This document shows positions 9,737 to 19,805 of a stretch of DNA of 64,000 bases, one piece after another. The stretch covers positions 37,544-101,543 of the forward strand of contig NZOF01000096.1 in the NCBI GenBank assembly GCA_002695185.1, in the 5' to 3' direction. The notes under the pieces were generated by a model. It was not told the origin of the DNA, searched no databases, and saw nothing but the letters and a program-made list of their open reading frames with translations. A program made the position numbers and the translations under genes. Source of the stretch: Erythrobacter sp. GTDB taxonomy: Bacteria; Pseudomonadota; Alphaproteobacteria; Sphingomonadales; Sphingomonadaceae. Position 1 is the stretch's first letter, and each line of letters opens with the position of its first letter.

Positions 9737-10728
9737 TTCGCCAGTGCGATCCAGTCGATCAGCAATTGTCTTGCCCGTCCGCTGTCGAGAGCATCGGCTG
9801 CCATGTCGGCTCCTGCTGCCCAATCGTCGGTTTTGCCCGCGACATTCAGCGAGGCAGCCGCGTTGAAGAGGACCGCATCGCGATAAGGGCCGGGCGCTCC
9901 CATCAGCAGCGCTTCGAGCGCCTTGGCGTTATAGGCGGGGTCTCCGCCCCTAATGGCTTCGACCGGTGAATGGGGGAGATTGGCCTGGACGGCGACAACG
10001 CGGCGCATCTCGAAATCATGGCCGGTCACATCGGCCAGTTCATTGCCGCCAGCAAGGCTGAGTTCGTCCAGCCCTTCGTCACCGGAAGCGATGAAGGTGC
10101 GCTCGGTCCCCAAGCGCGCCTTCGCCCGGGCATAGATCGGCACATAGGCGGGGCGGGCGATACCGATGAGCTGGCGGGTCACGCCGGCGGGGTTGGAAAG
10201 CGGGCCCATCAGATTGAAGATGGTGCGCACGCCCAGCTTTTGCCGGATGGGCTGGATACGGCCCATGGACGGGTGATGATTCTTGGCGAAAAGGAAGCAA
10301 ATTCCCAATTCGTTCAGAGTCTTTTCGGCGGTTCTTCCCGCGGCTTCCATGTCGAGGCCGAGACATTCCAACGTGTCTGCCGCGCCCGATTTGGAGCTGG
10401 CGGCACGGTTGCCATGCTTCGCCACCGGAACGCCGCACGCCGCCACGACAAGGCTGACTGCCGTCGAGACGTTGAGCGTGTGATGCCCGTCGCCGCCGGT
10501 GCCGCAGCAATCGATCGTGCCTTCCGGCGCGGGCACCGGTATCAGCCGGTCACGCAGCGCGCGGGCGGCGCCGGCAATCTCTTCCGACGTCTCGCTGCGG
10601 GCGGACATGTCGACCAGGAAGCGGCCGATTTCCTCGTCGCCCACCTCGCCGTCGAGGATCCAGCCGAAAATCTCATGCGCATCATCTTCGGTCAAATGCG
10701 TGTCGGCAGAGGGCAGTTGTCTGGTCAT
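9733..10728 (-). CDS. trpD: Anthranilate phosphoribosyltransferase
   Basis: This 331-residue enzyme transfers phosphoribose from PRPP to anthranilate. The diagnostic segments [17 protein letters not shown] (PRPP-binding glycine loop) and [18 protein letters not shown] are intact, as are [11 protein letters not shown] and [13 protein letters not shown]. The gene overlaps trpG by 4 bases upstream and trpC by 4 bases downstream, so the three are translationally coupled. Confidence 0.97.
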   Translation of the reverse strand: MTRQLPSADTHLTEDDAHEIFGWILDGEVGDEEIGRFLVDMSARSETSEEIAGAARALRDRLIPVPAPEGTIDCCGTGGDGHHTLNVSTAVSLVVAACGVPVAKHGNRAASSKSGAADTLECLGLDMEAAGRTAEKTLNELGICFLFAKNHHPSMGRIQPIRQKLGVRTIFNLMGPLSNPAGVTRQLIGIARPAYVPIYARAKARLGTERTFIASGDEGLDELSLAGGNELADVTGHDFEMRRVVAVQANLPHSPVEAIRGGDPAYNAKALEALLMGAPGPYRDAVLFNAAASLNVAGKTDDWAAGADMAADALDSGRARQLLIDWIALAK

Positions 10729-11339
10729 GCCGGCACCTTGGCATCCACGCCGCAGATCGCAAGGAAGTTGGCGAGCAGAGCGTGGCCATGCTCGGTCGCG
10801 ATGCTTTCGGGATGGAACTGGACGCCGTGGATGGGCAGGCTTTCGTGGCGGAATCCCATCACACTCGACCCGTCGAGGCCGGGCGTTTCGCTGGTGGCGT
10901 TGACCACCAGGCAGCTGGGAATATCCTCTACCACCAGCGAATGATAGCGGGTGGCGGTATAGGGCGAGGGCAGATTTGCGAAAACGCCGCTGCCGTCATG
11001 GGTGAGATCGCTCGTCTTGCCGTGCATCAGCCCGCCGCGAACCACTTTGCCGCCGAAATGCTGCCCGATCGACTGATGGCCGAGGCAGACACCCAGAAGC
11101 GGCTTTCCGGCCGCAGCGCAGGCGGCGACGAGATCGAGGCTGACACCCGCTTCATTCGGCGTGCAGGGGCCGGGCGAAATGAGATAGCCCGCCGCATCCT
11201 TGGCGATGGCTTCATCGGCAGTGAGGGCATCGTTGCGCACGACATCCACCTCCGCACCCAGTTCCATGAGATAATGGACGAGATTGAAGGTGAAGCTGTC
11301 GTAATTGTCGACGACGAGGATCGAGCGGTTGGCAGTCAT
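10725..11339 (-). CDS. trpG: Anthranilate synthase glutamine amidotransferase component
   Basis: This 204-residue class I glutamine amidotransferase supplies ammonia to TrpE. The triad region is visible: [15 protein letters not shown] with the nucleophile Cys, and [14 protein letters not shown] with His and Glu. The oxyanion-hole segment [13 protein letters not shown] is also present. The start is placed at the ATG at 11339 ([16 protein letters not shown]), where homology begins. The gene is 60 bases from pip, so trpE and trpG are separated by two unrelated genes on the same strand. Confidence 0.96.
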   Translation of the reverse strand: MTANRSILVVDNYDSFTFNLVHYLMELGAEVDVVRNDALTADEAIAKDAAGYLISPGPCTPNEAGVSLDLVAACAAAGKPLLGVCLGHQSIGQHFGGKVVRGGLMHGKTSDLTHDGSGVFANLPSPYTATRYHSLVVEDIPSCLVVNATSETPGLDGSSVMGFRHESLPIHGVQFHPESIATEHGHALLANFLAICGVDAKVPA

Positions 11340-11399
11340 GTTCTGCGCTGATTGAGCGTGAGCGGCGCAGCTTTCAAGCAAGGAAAGCTGCCGGGATCA

Positions 11400-12362
11400 T
11401 CACCCCTCCTTGCCGGCCAGCTTGTCGGTCGCGCGGACGAGACCGTCGATGATGCCCGGTTCGCTGGCGGCATGGCCGGCGTCCTGCACGATCCACAGTT
11501 CGGCTTCGGGCCAGACCTTTTTCAGCTCCCATGCCGAAACCGGCGGAGTGCAGATGTCGTGGCGGCCCTGCACGATGATGCCGGGAATATGCTTGATGCG
11601 ATCAGCATTCTTGAGCAGCTGCGCTTCCTCGAGGAAGAAATCCTGCAGGAAGAATTTGGCGCAGATGCGCGCGAAGGGGACAGCCTTCGACGGATCGGCG
11701 AACGTGTCGAGCAGCTCTTCATCGGGCAGCAGCGTGGCGACATTGCCTTCCCACAGCGACCATTCGCGCGCCGCGGCGAGGCGGATCTGTTCGTTGTCGC
11801 TAGTCAGCCGCTCGTAATAGGCCTTAACCAGATCGCCGCGCTCTCCCTCGGGGATGAGCCCGGTGAAATCGTCCCATTGTTCGGCCATGACTTCGCTGGC
11901 ACCATATTTGTAGAGCCAGTCCTTCTCGGTCTGCCGCCCGAGGAAGACGCCGCGCAGGACGATTTCAGTCACCCGGTCGGGATGAGCCTGCGAATAGGCG
12001 AGCGCGAGGGTGGCGCCCCAGCTTCCGCCGAAGGCCTGCCATTTCTTGTGACCGCACATTTCGCGCAGTTTCTCGACATCTTCGACGATGCGCCAGGTAT
12101 CGTTATTCTCGATTTCGGCGAAGGGCAGCGACTTGCCGCAGCCGCGTTGGTCGAACAGCAGGACGTCGTACAGTTCCGGGTCCCACTGGCGGCGATGCGC
12201 CGGCGACATGCCGCCGCCCGGGCCGCCGTGCATGAACACCGCAGGTTTCGCACCCGGCGTGCCGACCCGCTCGTAATAGAGCGAATGGCCTTCGCCGACA
12301 TCGAGCATGCCCGACTCATAGGGCTCGATTTCGGGATAGAGAGTGCGTTCGTATTCAATCAC
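11400..12362 (-). CDS. pip: Prolyl aminopeptidase (alpha/beta hydrolase)
   Basis: This S33-family aminopeptidase removes N-terminal proline from peptides. Visible are the oxyanion-hole motif HGGPGGG, the DQRGCGKS segment, the nucleophile elbow GGSWGATLALAY, the late catalytic Asp in QGRHDICTPP and the His in DAGHAASEPG. I chose the GTG at 12362 (320 residues): an AAGGA ribosome site precedes it at a fitting distance, and it overlaps the upstream stop codon by only a few bases. The ATG at 12389 would overlap the previous gene by 35 bases. It lies within the trp row. Confidence 0.92.
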   Translation of the reverse strand: MIEYERTLYPEIEPYESGMLDVGEGHSLYYERVGTPGAKPAVFMHGGPGGGMSPAHRRQWDPELYDVLLFDQRGCGKSLPFAEIENNDTWRIVEDVEKLREMCGHKKWQAFGGSWGATLALAYSQAHPDRVTEIVLRGVFLGRQTEKDWLYKYGASEVMAEQWDDFTGLIPEGERGDLVKAYYERLTSDNEQIRLAAAREWSLWEGNVATLLPDEELLDTFADPSKAVPFARICAKFFLQDFFLEEAQLLKNADRIKHIPGIIVQGRHDICTPPVSAWELKKVWPEAELWIVQDAGHAASEPGIIDGLVRATDKLAGKEG

Positions 12363-13197
12363 TTTGCTGGTCCTTCTTTCCGACCACAATGATCGGCCCT
12401 ATCGGCGCGCCGGTGTCGAGGCGGCCTGTGGCGGGATTCCACAGGGCCGAGACATTGCCGTCCAGATAGAGAGCGTTCTTCACTTTGAGTTGATCGCGAT
12501 AGAACCGCGCCAGCTTGCCGAAGCTGACCGGGCCGTTGGAAATCACAAAATGGGCGCGGCCCTTGTCGTCGACACCGACCGCATTGCGGATATAGCGGGA
12601 TTCGCCATCCTGCGAGATTTCGGGATGCAGCTTGCCGTCGATGACCAGCATCGGCCCTGACTGGGTGCCGAACTGCGGCCGTTCGCGGACATTGGCGAGG
12701 AAATCGTCCGTGGCGCGAACTTCCCATTTGCCATCGGTGCCGAAGAAGACGCCGTTGGGGCGCATGTGGAAATTGCCTTCGCCACCGGCCGTGTTCAGCG
12801 TCTGCAGGCGATCGCCATTCTCGACATAATAGCCGATGGGTTTGCCCTCATCGTCATACATGCCGCCGTTCATCGCGAAGGCTATGCTGTCCGGGGACTG
12901 CGTGCGCGAGAGTGCGGTGAGGCTGCGGTACGGCGCTTCGCCCGACGGGCCGAGATCCATCGACACGGTGTGGCGCGCGGGCGTGGCGAGGCAGTGGGTG
13001 AAGGGGCTGTCCTCGAAAATGATTGAGCGGCAGGCGCTTTCGACCCGTGTCGTACCCGATGCGGTATCGCTGGGTGTGGGCGCGTCGGAAGGGCTGCCCT
13101 GGCCATCGATGCGCGTACGGGTAACGGGTTCGCCCTCCGGCGCAGGCTCGCACGCGGCGAGCAGCATCAGGGGCAGGGCGAGGAGTGCGTATTTCAT
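12355..13197 (-). CDS. Phosphodiester glycosidase (NAGPA-like) lipoprotein
   Basis: The product has 280 residues. The N-terminus is a lipoprotein signal (MKYALLALPLMLLAACEP, lipobox ending in Cys), followed by a Pro/Ser/Thr-rich linker. The phosphodiester glycosidase/DUF2233 domain follows, recognisable by FAMNGGMYDDEGKPIGYY, RPNGVFFGTDG, QSGPMLVIDGKLHPE and LYLDGNVSALW. Members cleave sugar phosphodiesters or related cell-surface linkages; the substrate here is unknown. The ATG at 13197 overlaps the trpE stop by 4 bases, so it is coupled to trpE although no metabolic link to tryptophan is apparent. It should sit in the periplasm, anchored to a membrane. Confidence 0.85.
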   Translation of the reverse strand: MKYALLALPLMLLAACEPAPEGEPVTRTRIDGQGSPSDAPTPSDTASGTTRVESACRSIIFEDSPFTHCLATPARHTVSMDLGPSGEAPYRSLTALSRTQSPDSIAFAMNGGMYDDEGKPIGYYVENGDRLQTLNTAGGEGNFHMRPNGVFFGTDGKWEVRATDDFLANVRERPQFGTQSGPMLVIDGKLHPEISQDGESRYIRNAVGVDDKGRAHFVISNGPVSFGKLARFYRDQLKVKNALYLDGNVSALWNPATGRLDTGAPIGPIIVVGKKDQQSD

Positions 13198-14708
13198 TGG
13201 CCGTAACCGGGTTCCTGCGCGAGGCGGACGGCTTCGCGCGCTGCTGCAAACAGTGCGCCCGCCTTGGCTTCGCATTCTCGTTGTTCATAGGCGGGATCGC
13301 TGTCGGCAACGATCCCTGCGCCAGCCTGCACATGCATGGTGCCGTCCTTTAGCACCGCGGTACGCAGCACGATACAGCTGTCGAGCGAGCCATCGGGCGC
13401 GAAATAGCCGACGCCCCCGGCATAGGCGCCGCGGGTGGCCGGCTCCAGCTCGGCGATAATCTCGCAGGCGCGCAGTTTGGGCGCGCCGCTGACCGTGCCG
13501 GCGGGGAAGCCTGCGAACATGGCCTCCAGCGCATCGCGCGCAGGATCTAGGCGGCCGACGACATTGCTGACGATATGCATGACGTGGCTGTAGCGTTCGA
13601 CGGTAAAGCTATCGGTAACGGTGACGGTGCCCGATTGCGCGACCCGGCCCACATCGTTGCGCCCGAGGTCCAGCAGCATGAGATGTTCTGCCCGTTCCTT
13701 CGGGTCGGCGAGCAGGGACAGTTCGGCCTCGCGATCTTCCGCCGCAGTCTTGCCGCGCGGCCGCGTTCCGGCGATCGGGCGGACCGTGACCTCGCCATTG
13801 CGCACACGCACAAGGATTTCCGGGCTCGATCCCACCACCGCAAAGCCGGGCAGGTCGAGGAAATAGAGGAAGGGCGACGGGTTCACCCGGCGCAGGGCCC
13901 GGTAAAGCGAAATCGGCGGCAGGGAGAATGGCGCCGTGAACCGCTGCGAGAGGACGACCTGGAAGATATCGCCCGCGGTGATGTAGTCCTTCGCTCGCGA
14001 AACCATGGCCGCGTAATCTTCCGGCGGCAGCGTCGCTTGCGGTGCAGGATCGGGATGATCGGCAGCAGTGGCGCCGCCCATGTCGAGGGCGGAGCCCAGA
14101 GCCGACAACGCGGTGTCGATCCGCTCCTGCGCCCGGTCGAGCACGAGGTGGGCCGCATCCTGCGAAGGCCAGACCGGCGCGACGCAATAGAGCGTGTCCT
14201 CGAGGCTATCGAAGACAAGGATTAGGGTGGGTCGCACGAACAGCATGTCCGGCACGTCCAGCGCATTCTCCGGTGCGCGCGGCAGTTTTTCGACGAGGCC
14301 GATCGTCTCGTAACCAAAATAGCCGACCAGACAGGCGAGGGTGGGGGGCAGTTCCTCAGGCACATCGATCCGGCACTGCGCAAGCAAATCACGCAGCGCA
14401 TCCAGCGTGGCCATGTCACAAGCGTCGAAGCGTTCCCGGTCGCTTTTCCAATGCCCGTTGATGGCCGCCTCGTCCCCGCTGGCGCGGAACACCAGGTCGG
14501 GATCGAGGCCAAGCAGGCTGTAGCGCCCGCGGATTTCGCCGCCCTCTACCGATTCCAGCAGGAAATCGCCGCGCCCTTCCTCGAACAGGCGCAAGGCAGC
14601 GCCGACCGGCGTAACCGTATCTGCCACGATCCGGCGCCAGACGAGCGCCGGATCGCCGTTCTCCAGCGCATCACGCGCCGCGGCGTAACCGTTCAGTTTG
14701 CCGGTCAA
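13194..14708 (-). CDS. trpE: Anthranilate synthase component I
   Basis: This 504-residue chorismate-utilising enzyme makes anthranilate with TrpG. An N-terminal domain carries the tryptophan-feedback site region (LLESVEGGEIRGRYSLLG). The chorismate-binding domain has PIAGTRPRGKTAAEDRE, LMLLDLGRNDVGRV, VERYSHVMHIVSNVVG and the Cys-Ile-Val-Leu-Arg segment near the end. It starts 9 bases after the ppiD-like gene. There is no room for a leader peptide or attenuator directly upstream, so regulation would be from the promoter in front of the ppiD-like gene or by feedback. Confidence 0.96.
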   Translation of the reverse strand: MTGKLNGYAAARDALENGDPALVWRRIVADTVTPVGAALRLFEEGRGDFLLESVEGGEIRGRYSLLGLDPDLVFRASGDEAAINGHWKSDRERFDACDMATLDALRDLLAQCRIDVPEELPPTLACLVGYFGYETIGLVEKLPRAPENALDVPDMLFVRPTLILVFDSLEDTLYCVAPVWPSQDAAHLVLDRAQERIDTALSALGSALDMGGATAADHPDPAPQATLPPEDYAAMVSRAKDYITAGDIFQVVLSQRFTAPFSLPPISLYRALRRVNPSPFLYFLDLPGFAVVGSSPEILVRVRNGEVTVRPIAGTRPRGKTAAEDREAELSLLADPKERAEHLMLLDLGRNDVGRVAQSGTVTVTDSFTVERYSHVMHIVSNVVGRLDPARDALEAMFAGFPAGTVSGAPKLRACEIIAELEPATRGAYAGGVGYFAPDGSLDSCIVLRTAVLKDGTMHVQAGAGIVADSDPAYEQRECEAKAGALFAAAREAVRLAQEPGYGQ

Positions 14709-14717
14709 GGCGCGGCC

Positions 14718-16655
14718 TCAGTTAGGCTCGCCGAGGAGCTGGCGACGGACCGCCGCGATGGCATCGGCATTGCGTTCGACACCCACATCGGCGCGCATGG
14801 CGGTCAGCAGCTGCTCGCCATATTCCGAACTCCATGCCTGACCGACCTGACTGCGGGCCTGTGCGATCAGCGGATCGTTTTCGGTAAGATCCTCGAGCTC
14901 GATCTTCTCGAGATCGACGACATACCATCCCTGGTCACCTTGGCCTTCGAGCTTCTTGACCGTTCCCTTGGCCATGCCGAACATGAGGGCGATCGGTGCC
15001 GGAACGCGGGTGTTCTGCAACCGGGCCAGTTCCTCGCGGCTGTAATTGACCTGCTCTGGCACGCGAATGGCTTTCTCTTCCGCAGCGACGGCCGCAGCGA
15101 GGCTTTGCCCGCCTTCGACCCGCTTCACGATACGTTCGGCAGCGGCCTTGGCGGACTGCTCGCCGCGAACCTGCCGCCACTGTGCCACCGCTTCATCGCG
15201 AATCTGAGCGAGCGGGGCGACGGCCGACGGAGTGATATCGGTGACATCGTAGACCAGAAAAGTCTGGCCGTCGGGCAGGGCGCCGATTTCCGCTTCGTTC
15301 TCGTCGATCTGGAATGCGAAATTCAGCACCGGACGCAGTACCTCCGGCACCTGCTGCTGCGTTCCGTATACTGTGCCGGAAGCAGTGACCGGCTCGGTCG
15401 TCTGCAGGTCCAGTCCCAGTTCTTCGGCGACGGAGGGAAGCGATGCACCATCGGAGAGACGATCTTCGATATCGACCGCCAGTTCAGCGATGCCCCGCTG
15501 GCGATTTTGTTCGCGCAACTGGTCGGCAATCTCACTACGGACGCTGGCTAGGGCGCGGGCAGGCTGGCTGTCCACTTCGGTGATGCGGGCGATGTGCCAG
15601 CCCAAGGGGCTGCGGGCAGGCTTCGTTACTGCACCTTGGGCAGCAGCGAAATATGCATCTGCTACAGCTGGCGAAGCGGTGCTGCTGATTTCCGTTTTTT
15701 CCTGCGCATCGACCGTGGTCGTCCGCAGGCCAGCGCTGGCGGCGGCCTGTGCGAAGCTTTCTCCACCCTGGATTCGCTTGGCGATGGCTTCCGCTCCCTC
15801 GCGCGTCGGAATGATCAACTGCGTGAGGCTGCGCAGTTCGCGCGCGGCATATTCGTCGCCGTTGTCACGATAATAAGCCGCGATATCGGCATCGCTCGGT
15901 TCGATGCTGTCGCCCAATGCGCTGCTGTCGAACGTGGCATAGCGTAAAGTACGGCGTTCGGGGCGGACGAAGCGTGTGCGGTTATCGGTGTAGAACTTGT
16001 TCAGCTGCGCGTCCGTCGGGTCGCCTTGCGGTGCGAAAAGGCTGGCCGGGATCGTAGCGATCGCGCCAAAGCGGCGTTCTTTGAAGCTGCGCGCATAAGT
16101 GGTCGCGATGCTGTCAGGCAGCTTCGAGCCGTATACCGAAGGAAGGATGGACTGCTGGAAGAAGAGCGACGTGCGGATTTGCTGACGCAGTTCGGCATCA
16201 GTCAGCCCGTTCGAGCGCAGGAAAATGTTATAGCTGTCGGTGCTGAAATCCCCGCTGGCACCGCGAGCGGCAGGAATCTGACGAATTTCGCTGTTCACCA
16301 GATTCGTGCCGGCGCGAAGTCCGTTTTGCTCGCCCCAGGCGATCAGGGCGTACCGGTTGATGAGATCGTCGAGGACATCATTGAGGCCGTTACCTGCAAG
16401 CAAGGTTTGCATGGTCGCTTCGGGATCCTGCTGGCGCCTACGCTGAAGTGCGCTGTTGGCCGCCGAGTTGAGGTCGGCCGTGCCGATCTTCTCGTCTCCT
16501 ACGACCGCAACACTGTTTCCACCTGCCACACCGCCGAATGCACCCGAATTGGAGACATCCATGCTGGCGAAAGCGAACCCGATCAGGACCAGGAAGGCCA
16601 GGGCCAGTGCGAGACCAATCTTGGTCTTGAAGAAATTCCGGAAAAACGTGAGCAT
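14718..16655 (-). CDS. PpiD-like membrane-anchored peptidyl-prolyl isomerase/chaperone
   Basis: The product has 645 residues. A short cytoplasmic start (MLTFFRNFFKTKIG) leads into one transmembrane helix (about residues 13-32), so the rest lies in the periplasm. A SurA_N-like region (about 35-230) is followed by parvulin-type rotamase-like segments (LTQLIIPTREGAEAIAKRIQGGESFAQAA and SPLGWHIARITEV) and a long C-terminal region. It probably folds exported or outer-membrane proteins near the Sec translocon. It heads the minus-strand row containing trpE and is divergent from tpiA across a 218-base gap that must hold both promoters. Confidence 0.9.
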   Translation of the reverse strand: MLTFFRNFFKTKIGLALALAFLVLIGFAFASMDVSNSGAFGGVAGGNSVAVVGDEKIGTADLNSAANSALQRRRQQDPEATMQTLLAGNGLNDVLDDLINRYALIAWGEQNGLRAGTNLVNSEIRQIPAARGASGDFSTDSYNIFLRSNGLTDAELRQQIRTSLFFQQSILPSVYGSKLPDSIATTYARSFKERRFGAIATIPASLFAPQGDPTDAQLNKFYTDNRTRFVRPERRTLRYATFDSSALGDSIEPSDADIAAYYRDNGDEYAARELRSLTQLIIPTREGAEAIAKRIQGGESFAQAAASAGLRTTTVDAQEKTEISSTASPAVADAYFAAAQGAVTKPARSPLGWHIARITEVDSQPARALASVRSEIADQLREQNRQRGIAELAVDIEDRLSDGASLPSVAEELGLDLQTTEPVTASGTVYGTQQQVPEVLRPVLNFAFQIDENEAEIGALPDGQTFLVYDVTDITPSAVAPLAQIRDEAVAQWRQVRGEQSAKAAAERIVKRVEGGQSLAAAVAAEEKAIRVPEQVNYSREELARLQNTRVPAPIALMFGMAKGTVKKLEGQGDQGWYVVDLEKIELEDLTENDPLIAQARSQVGQAWSSEYGEQLLTAMRADVGVERNADAIAAVRRQLLGEPN

Positions 16656-16873
16656 GGCTTGCGAAGATGCCTTTTCGTGTGCTTTTGGCCGCTGCCTGCC
16701 GGATGATCGGTGGCAACAAACCGGTTGTGGGGCGCGCTTTATCCGCCCTGCGACCAGGCCGCAACAGGTCCTGTCCGGTTTTGACCTATTAACGAACCAC
16801 GTCTAGCGGTCCGGCGCTTACGACCTATATAGCCTCGCGCCCGAACAGCGATTCACTACAGGAAGACTTACCT

Positions 16874-17635
16874 ATGGCCGAACGGCCCTACATCGTCGGC
16901 AACTGGAAAATGAACGGAACGCGCGCCATGCTGCCCGAAGCGCGCGCGATCGACCGTGCCGCCCAGCGCTATATGAAAGCGGAGGTTGCCGTTGCTCCTC
17001 CGTTTACGCTCATTCATGCCGTTCACCGTGAAGCGGAGCAGATCGGCGTGGGCGCGCAGGACTGTTTCCCGGGTGAAGACGGGGCGCATACCGGCGATAT
17101 TTCTGCGACCATGCTTGCCGATGCCGGAGCCAAATTCGTAATCATCGGGCACAGCGAACGGCGCGGTGACCACAAGGAAACCAGCAAGCAGATCAATGCC
17201 AAGATCGAAAGCGCGATCGAAGCCGGTCTGCGGATCATTCTTTGCTGCGGGGAAACGCTGCCAATCCGCGAAAAGGGTGAAGCGGAAGATTTCGTTCTCA
17301 AGCAGTTGCGCGCCAGCCTGCCCAAGATCGAAGATCCTACCGAGCGGCTGACCGTTGCCTATGAACCCGTTTGGGCAATCGGCACCGGCAAGACCGCTAC
17401 TCCGGCGGATATTGAAGCCATGCACAAGGCGATTCGGACCTTACTCGATGAAACCTATGGCGAGGAGCAGTCTTCAGGTGTGCGAATTCTTTACGGCGGC
17501 TCGGTGAAGCCCGAAAATGCGCGCGAGATACTCTCGCTGCCTGAAGTGGGCGGTGCTTTGGTAGGCGGCGCAAGCCTTTCGGCAGAAAGTTTCCTCGGTA
17601 TCGTCGTGGCTGCGTCGGAGACCGAAGAGGCCTGA
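16874..17635 (+). CDS. tpiA: Triosephosphate isomerase
   Basis: This 253-residue TIM-barrel enzyme interconverts dihydroxyacetone phosphate and glyceraldehyde 3-phosphate. The catalytic Lys is in GNWKMNGTR, the electrophilic His in IIGHSERRG and the catalytic Glu in VAYEPVWAIGTG. The phosphate loop GGSVKPENA is also present. An AGGAAGA-like ribosome site precedes the ATG. secG and pyrG follow on the same strand. Confidence 0.97.
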   Translation: MAERPYIVGNWKMNGTRAMLPEARAIDRAAQRYMKAEVAVAPPFTLIHAVHREAEQIGVGAQDCFPGEDGAHTGDISATMLADAGAKFVIIGHSERRGDHKETSKQINAKIESAIEAGLRIILCCGETLPIREKGEAEDFVLKQLRASLPKIEDPTERLTVAYEPVWAIGTGKTATPADIEAMHKAIRTLLDETYGEEQSSGVRILYGGSVKPENAREILSLPEVGGALVGGASLSAESFLGIVVAASETEEA

Positions 17636-17706
17636 CGCTTGCCGTTTTGCCGCGCTGCCTCTAGATGCGGCGCAGAAATTCACAGCTTTCCCAGAGTATC
17701 TCATCC

Positions 17707-18066
17707 ATGTTTCTCTTTCTCACCGTCGTTCAGGCCATCATCGGCGCAGCACTCATCACGGTAATCTTGATGCAACGCAGCGAAGGCGGCGGTCTCGGGA
17801 TCGGCGGCAGCCCGAGCGGGATGTTGAGCGCGCGTGGTGCGGCAGACTTTCTGACCCGGTCGACCAAGTGGCTGGCGGTAGCGTTCGTGGCGCTGTCGAT
17901 CGCCCTAGCTGCGATGGCCGTCGAAGGAGTTGGCGCTGGTGAGATTGAATCGACGCTGGATCGCACCGTCGCACCGGTAGAAAACGATCCGCTTGGCGGA
18001 CCTGCAGCCGCTCCTGCTGCCCCGGCGCAGGCTCCCGCTCCGTCCGACGATCCGCTGGCCGAATAA
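17707..18066 (+). CDS. secG: Preprotein translocase subunit SecG
   Basis: This 119-residue membrane subunit of the SecYEG channel has two hydrophobic spans (about residues 2-20 and 55-75) around the conserved loop with QRSEGGGLGIGGSPSG and SARGAADFLTRSTKWLA. The C-terminal tail is rich in Ala and Pro, as in other alphaproteobacterial SecG. The conserved MFLFLTVVQ start at 17707 is preferred over the open extension from 17665. Its place between tpiA and pyrG is a common arrangement. Confidence 0.94.
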   Translation: MFLFLTVVQAIIGAALITVILMQRSEGGGLGIGGSPSGMLSARGAADFLTRSTKWLAVAFVALSIALAAMAVEGVGAGEIESTLDRTVAPVENDPLGGPAAAPAAPAQAPAPSDDPLAE

Positions 18067-18170
18067 AGCCCGCTTTTCCGGAATTCGCTTGCGCTACGGT
18101 GGATAGCGCGCCTCGTCGCGCGCCTTTTCCCTTGCGCCGACTCAACCCGCACGCTTAAGGCCCGACTCCC

Positions 18171-19805
18171 ATGGCGCGGTACATTTTCATCACCGGCGGC
18201 GTGGTCTCCTCGCTTGGCAAAGGTCTCATGGCAGCATCGCTTGCTGCCCTTCTCCAGGCGCGTGGCTACAAGGTCCGCATTCGTAAGTTCGATCCCTACC
18301 TCAACGTCGATCCGGGCACGATGAGCCCGTATCAACACGGCGAGGTCTATGTAACCGACGACGGCGCGGAGACCGACCTCGACCTCGGCCATTACGAGCG
18401 TTTCACCGGCGTTTCGGCTCATCAGGGCGACAACATCACCAGCGGGCGCGTCTATCAGCAGATCATCGCCAAGGAGCGGCGGGGGGATTACCTCGGCGCA
18501 ACCGTGCAGGTGGTTCCGCATGTGACCGATGCGATCAAGGAATTCGCACTTGCCGGTCAGGACGATCACGATTTCATCCTGTGTGAAATCGGCGGCACGG
18601 TGGGCGACATCGAAAGCCTTCCGTTCATGGAAGCGATCCGGCAGCTTCGTAACGAGCTCGAGCCGATGCAGTCGCTCAGCGTCCATGTCACGCTGGTGCC
18701 GTATATCGCTGCGGCGGGTGAGCTGAAGACAAAGCCGACCCAGCATTCTGTCCGCGAACTCGCCAGCCTCGGCATCAAGCCCGACGTACTGTTGTGCCGC
18801 GCTGAACATCCCATTCCGGATGGCGAACGGCAAAAGATCGCCAATTTCTGCAATGTGCACAAGGAAGCGGTCATTCCGGCTCTGGATGCGCCATCGATCT
18901 ATTCGGTCCCGCTTCAATATCACGGCGAAGGCCTCGATACCGAGGTTCTGCGCGGCTTCGGAATCACCGATGCGCCCGAACCCGATCTTTCGCGTTGGTA
19001 CGACGTGGTCGATCGCCACTCGAACCCCGAAGGCGAGGTGACGATCGGCGTGGTCGGCAAGTATGTCGGGCTTCAGGACGCTTATAAATCGCTCAACGAG
19101 GCTTTGATTCACGGCGGCATGGCGCATCGCGTCAAGGTCAACATCAAGTGGATCGATGCCGAGGTGTTCGAGCAGAACGATAGCGACATCGCCGCTCAGC
19201 TCGAACCCATGCATGGTATCCTCGTGCCCGGCGGCTTCGGCGAACGCGGAAGCGAAGGCAAGATTGCCAGCGTCCGCTTCGCCCGCGAGCGCAAGGTGCC
19301 TTTCTTCGGCATCTGTCTAGGCATGCAGATGGCCTGCGTCGAAGGCGCACGCAATGCGGGTATCGACAAGGCAAGTTCCACCGAATTTGGCGCCACCGAA
19401 GAACCCGTCGTCGGTATCATTACCGAGTGGATGACCGAAGAAGGTCTGCAGACCCGCGAAGCCGGCGGAGACCTCGGCGGCACCATGCGGCTCGGTGCCT
19501 ATGATGCCAAGCTGGCGGCCAACAGCCATGTTTCCTCGATTTATGGCGGCGAAACCGATATCTCCGAACGCCATCGCCATCGTTACGAAGTGAACGGCAA
19601 GTATATCGAGCCGCTTGAAAAGCAGGGACTGATCTTCTCGGGCATGTCCCCCGACGGTTTGCTACCGGAAATCGTGGAGAGACCAGATCACCCATGGTTC
19701 GTGGGTGTCCAGTTCCATCCCGAATTGAAGTCCAAACCGTTCGATCCACACCCTCTGTTCGCCGGGTTTATCGGTGCGGCACTGGAACAGGCGCGGCTCG
19801 TATAA
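18171..19805 (+). CDS. pyrG: CTP synthase
   Basis: This 544-residue enzyme aminates UTP to CTP using glutamine. The synthetase domain opens with [21 protein letters not shown] (nucleotide loop) and contains the [25 protein letters not shown] region. The C-terminal glutamine amidotransferase domain has [11 protein letters not shown], the nucleophile Cys in GICLGMQMA and the His/Glu pair in [12 protein letters not shown]. Length and both domains are complete. The candidate RNA gene follows on the same strand. Confidence 0.98.
   Translation: MARYIFITGGVVSSLGKGLMAASLAALLQARGYKVRIRKFDPYLNVDPGTMSPYQHGEVYVTDDGAETDLDLGHYERFTGVSAHQGDNITSGRVYQQIIAKERRGDYLGATVQVVPHVTDAIKEFALAGQDDHDFILCEIGGTVGDIESLPFMEAIRQLRNELEPMQSLSVHVTLVPYIAAAGELKTKPTQHSVRELASLGIKPDVLLCRAEHPIPDGERQKIANFCNVHKEAVIPALDAPSIYSVPLQYHGEGLDTEVLRGFGITDAPEPDLSRWYDVVDRHSNPEGEVTIGVVGKYVGLQDAYKSLNEALIHGGMAHRVKVNIKWIDAEVFEQNDSDIAAQLEPMHGILVPGGFGERGSEGKIASVRFARERKVPFFGICLGMQMACVEGARNAGIDKASSTEFGATEEPVVGIITEWMTEEGLQTREAGGDLGGTMRLGAYDAKLAANSHVSSIYGGETDISERHRHRYEVNGKYIEPLEKQGLIFSGMSPDGLLPEIVERPDHPWFVGVQFHPELKSKPFDPHPLFAGFIGAALEQARLV

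Noticed and set aside
11352..12392. 346-codon open frame antisense to pip
   Set aside because: The Pip catalytic triad and ribosome site are clear on the other strand. The antisense frame is a composition effect.
17730..19214. 494-codon open frame antisense to pyrG and secG
   Set aside because: It spans two well-supported genes and the gap between them, with no coherent protein pattern.
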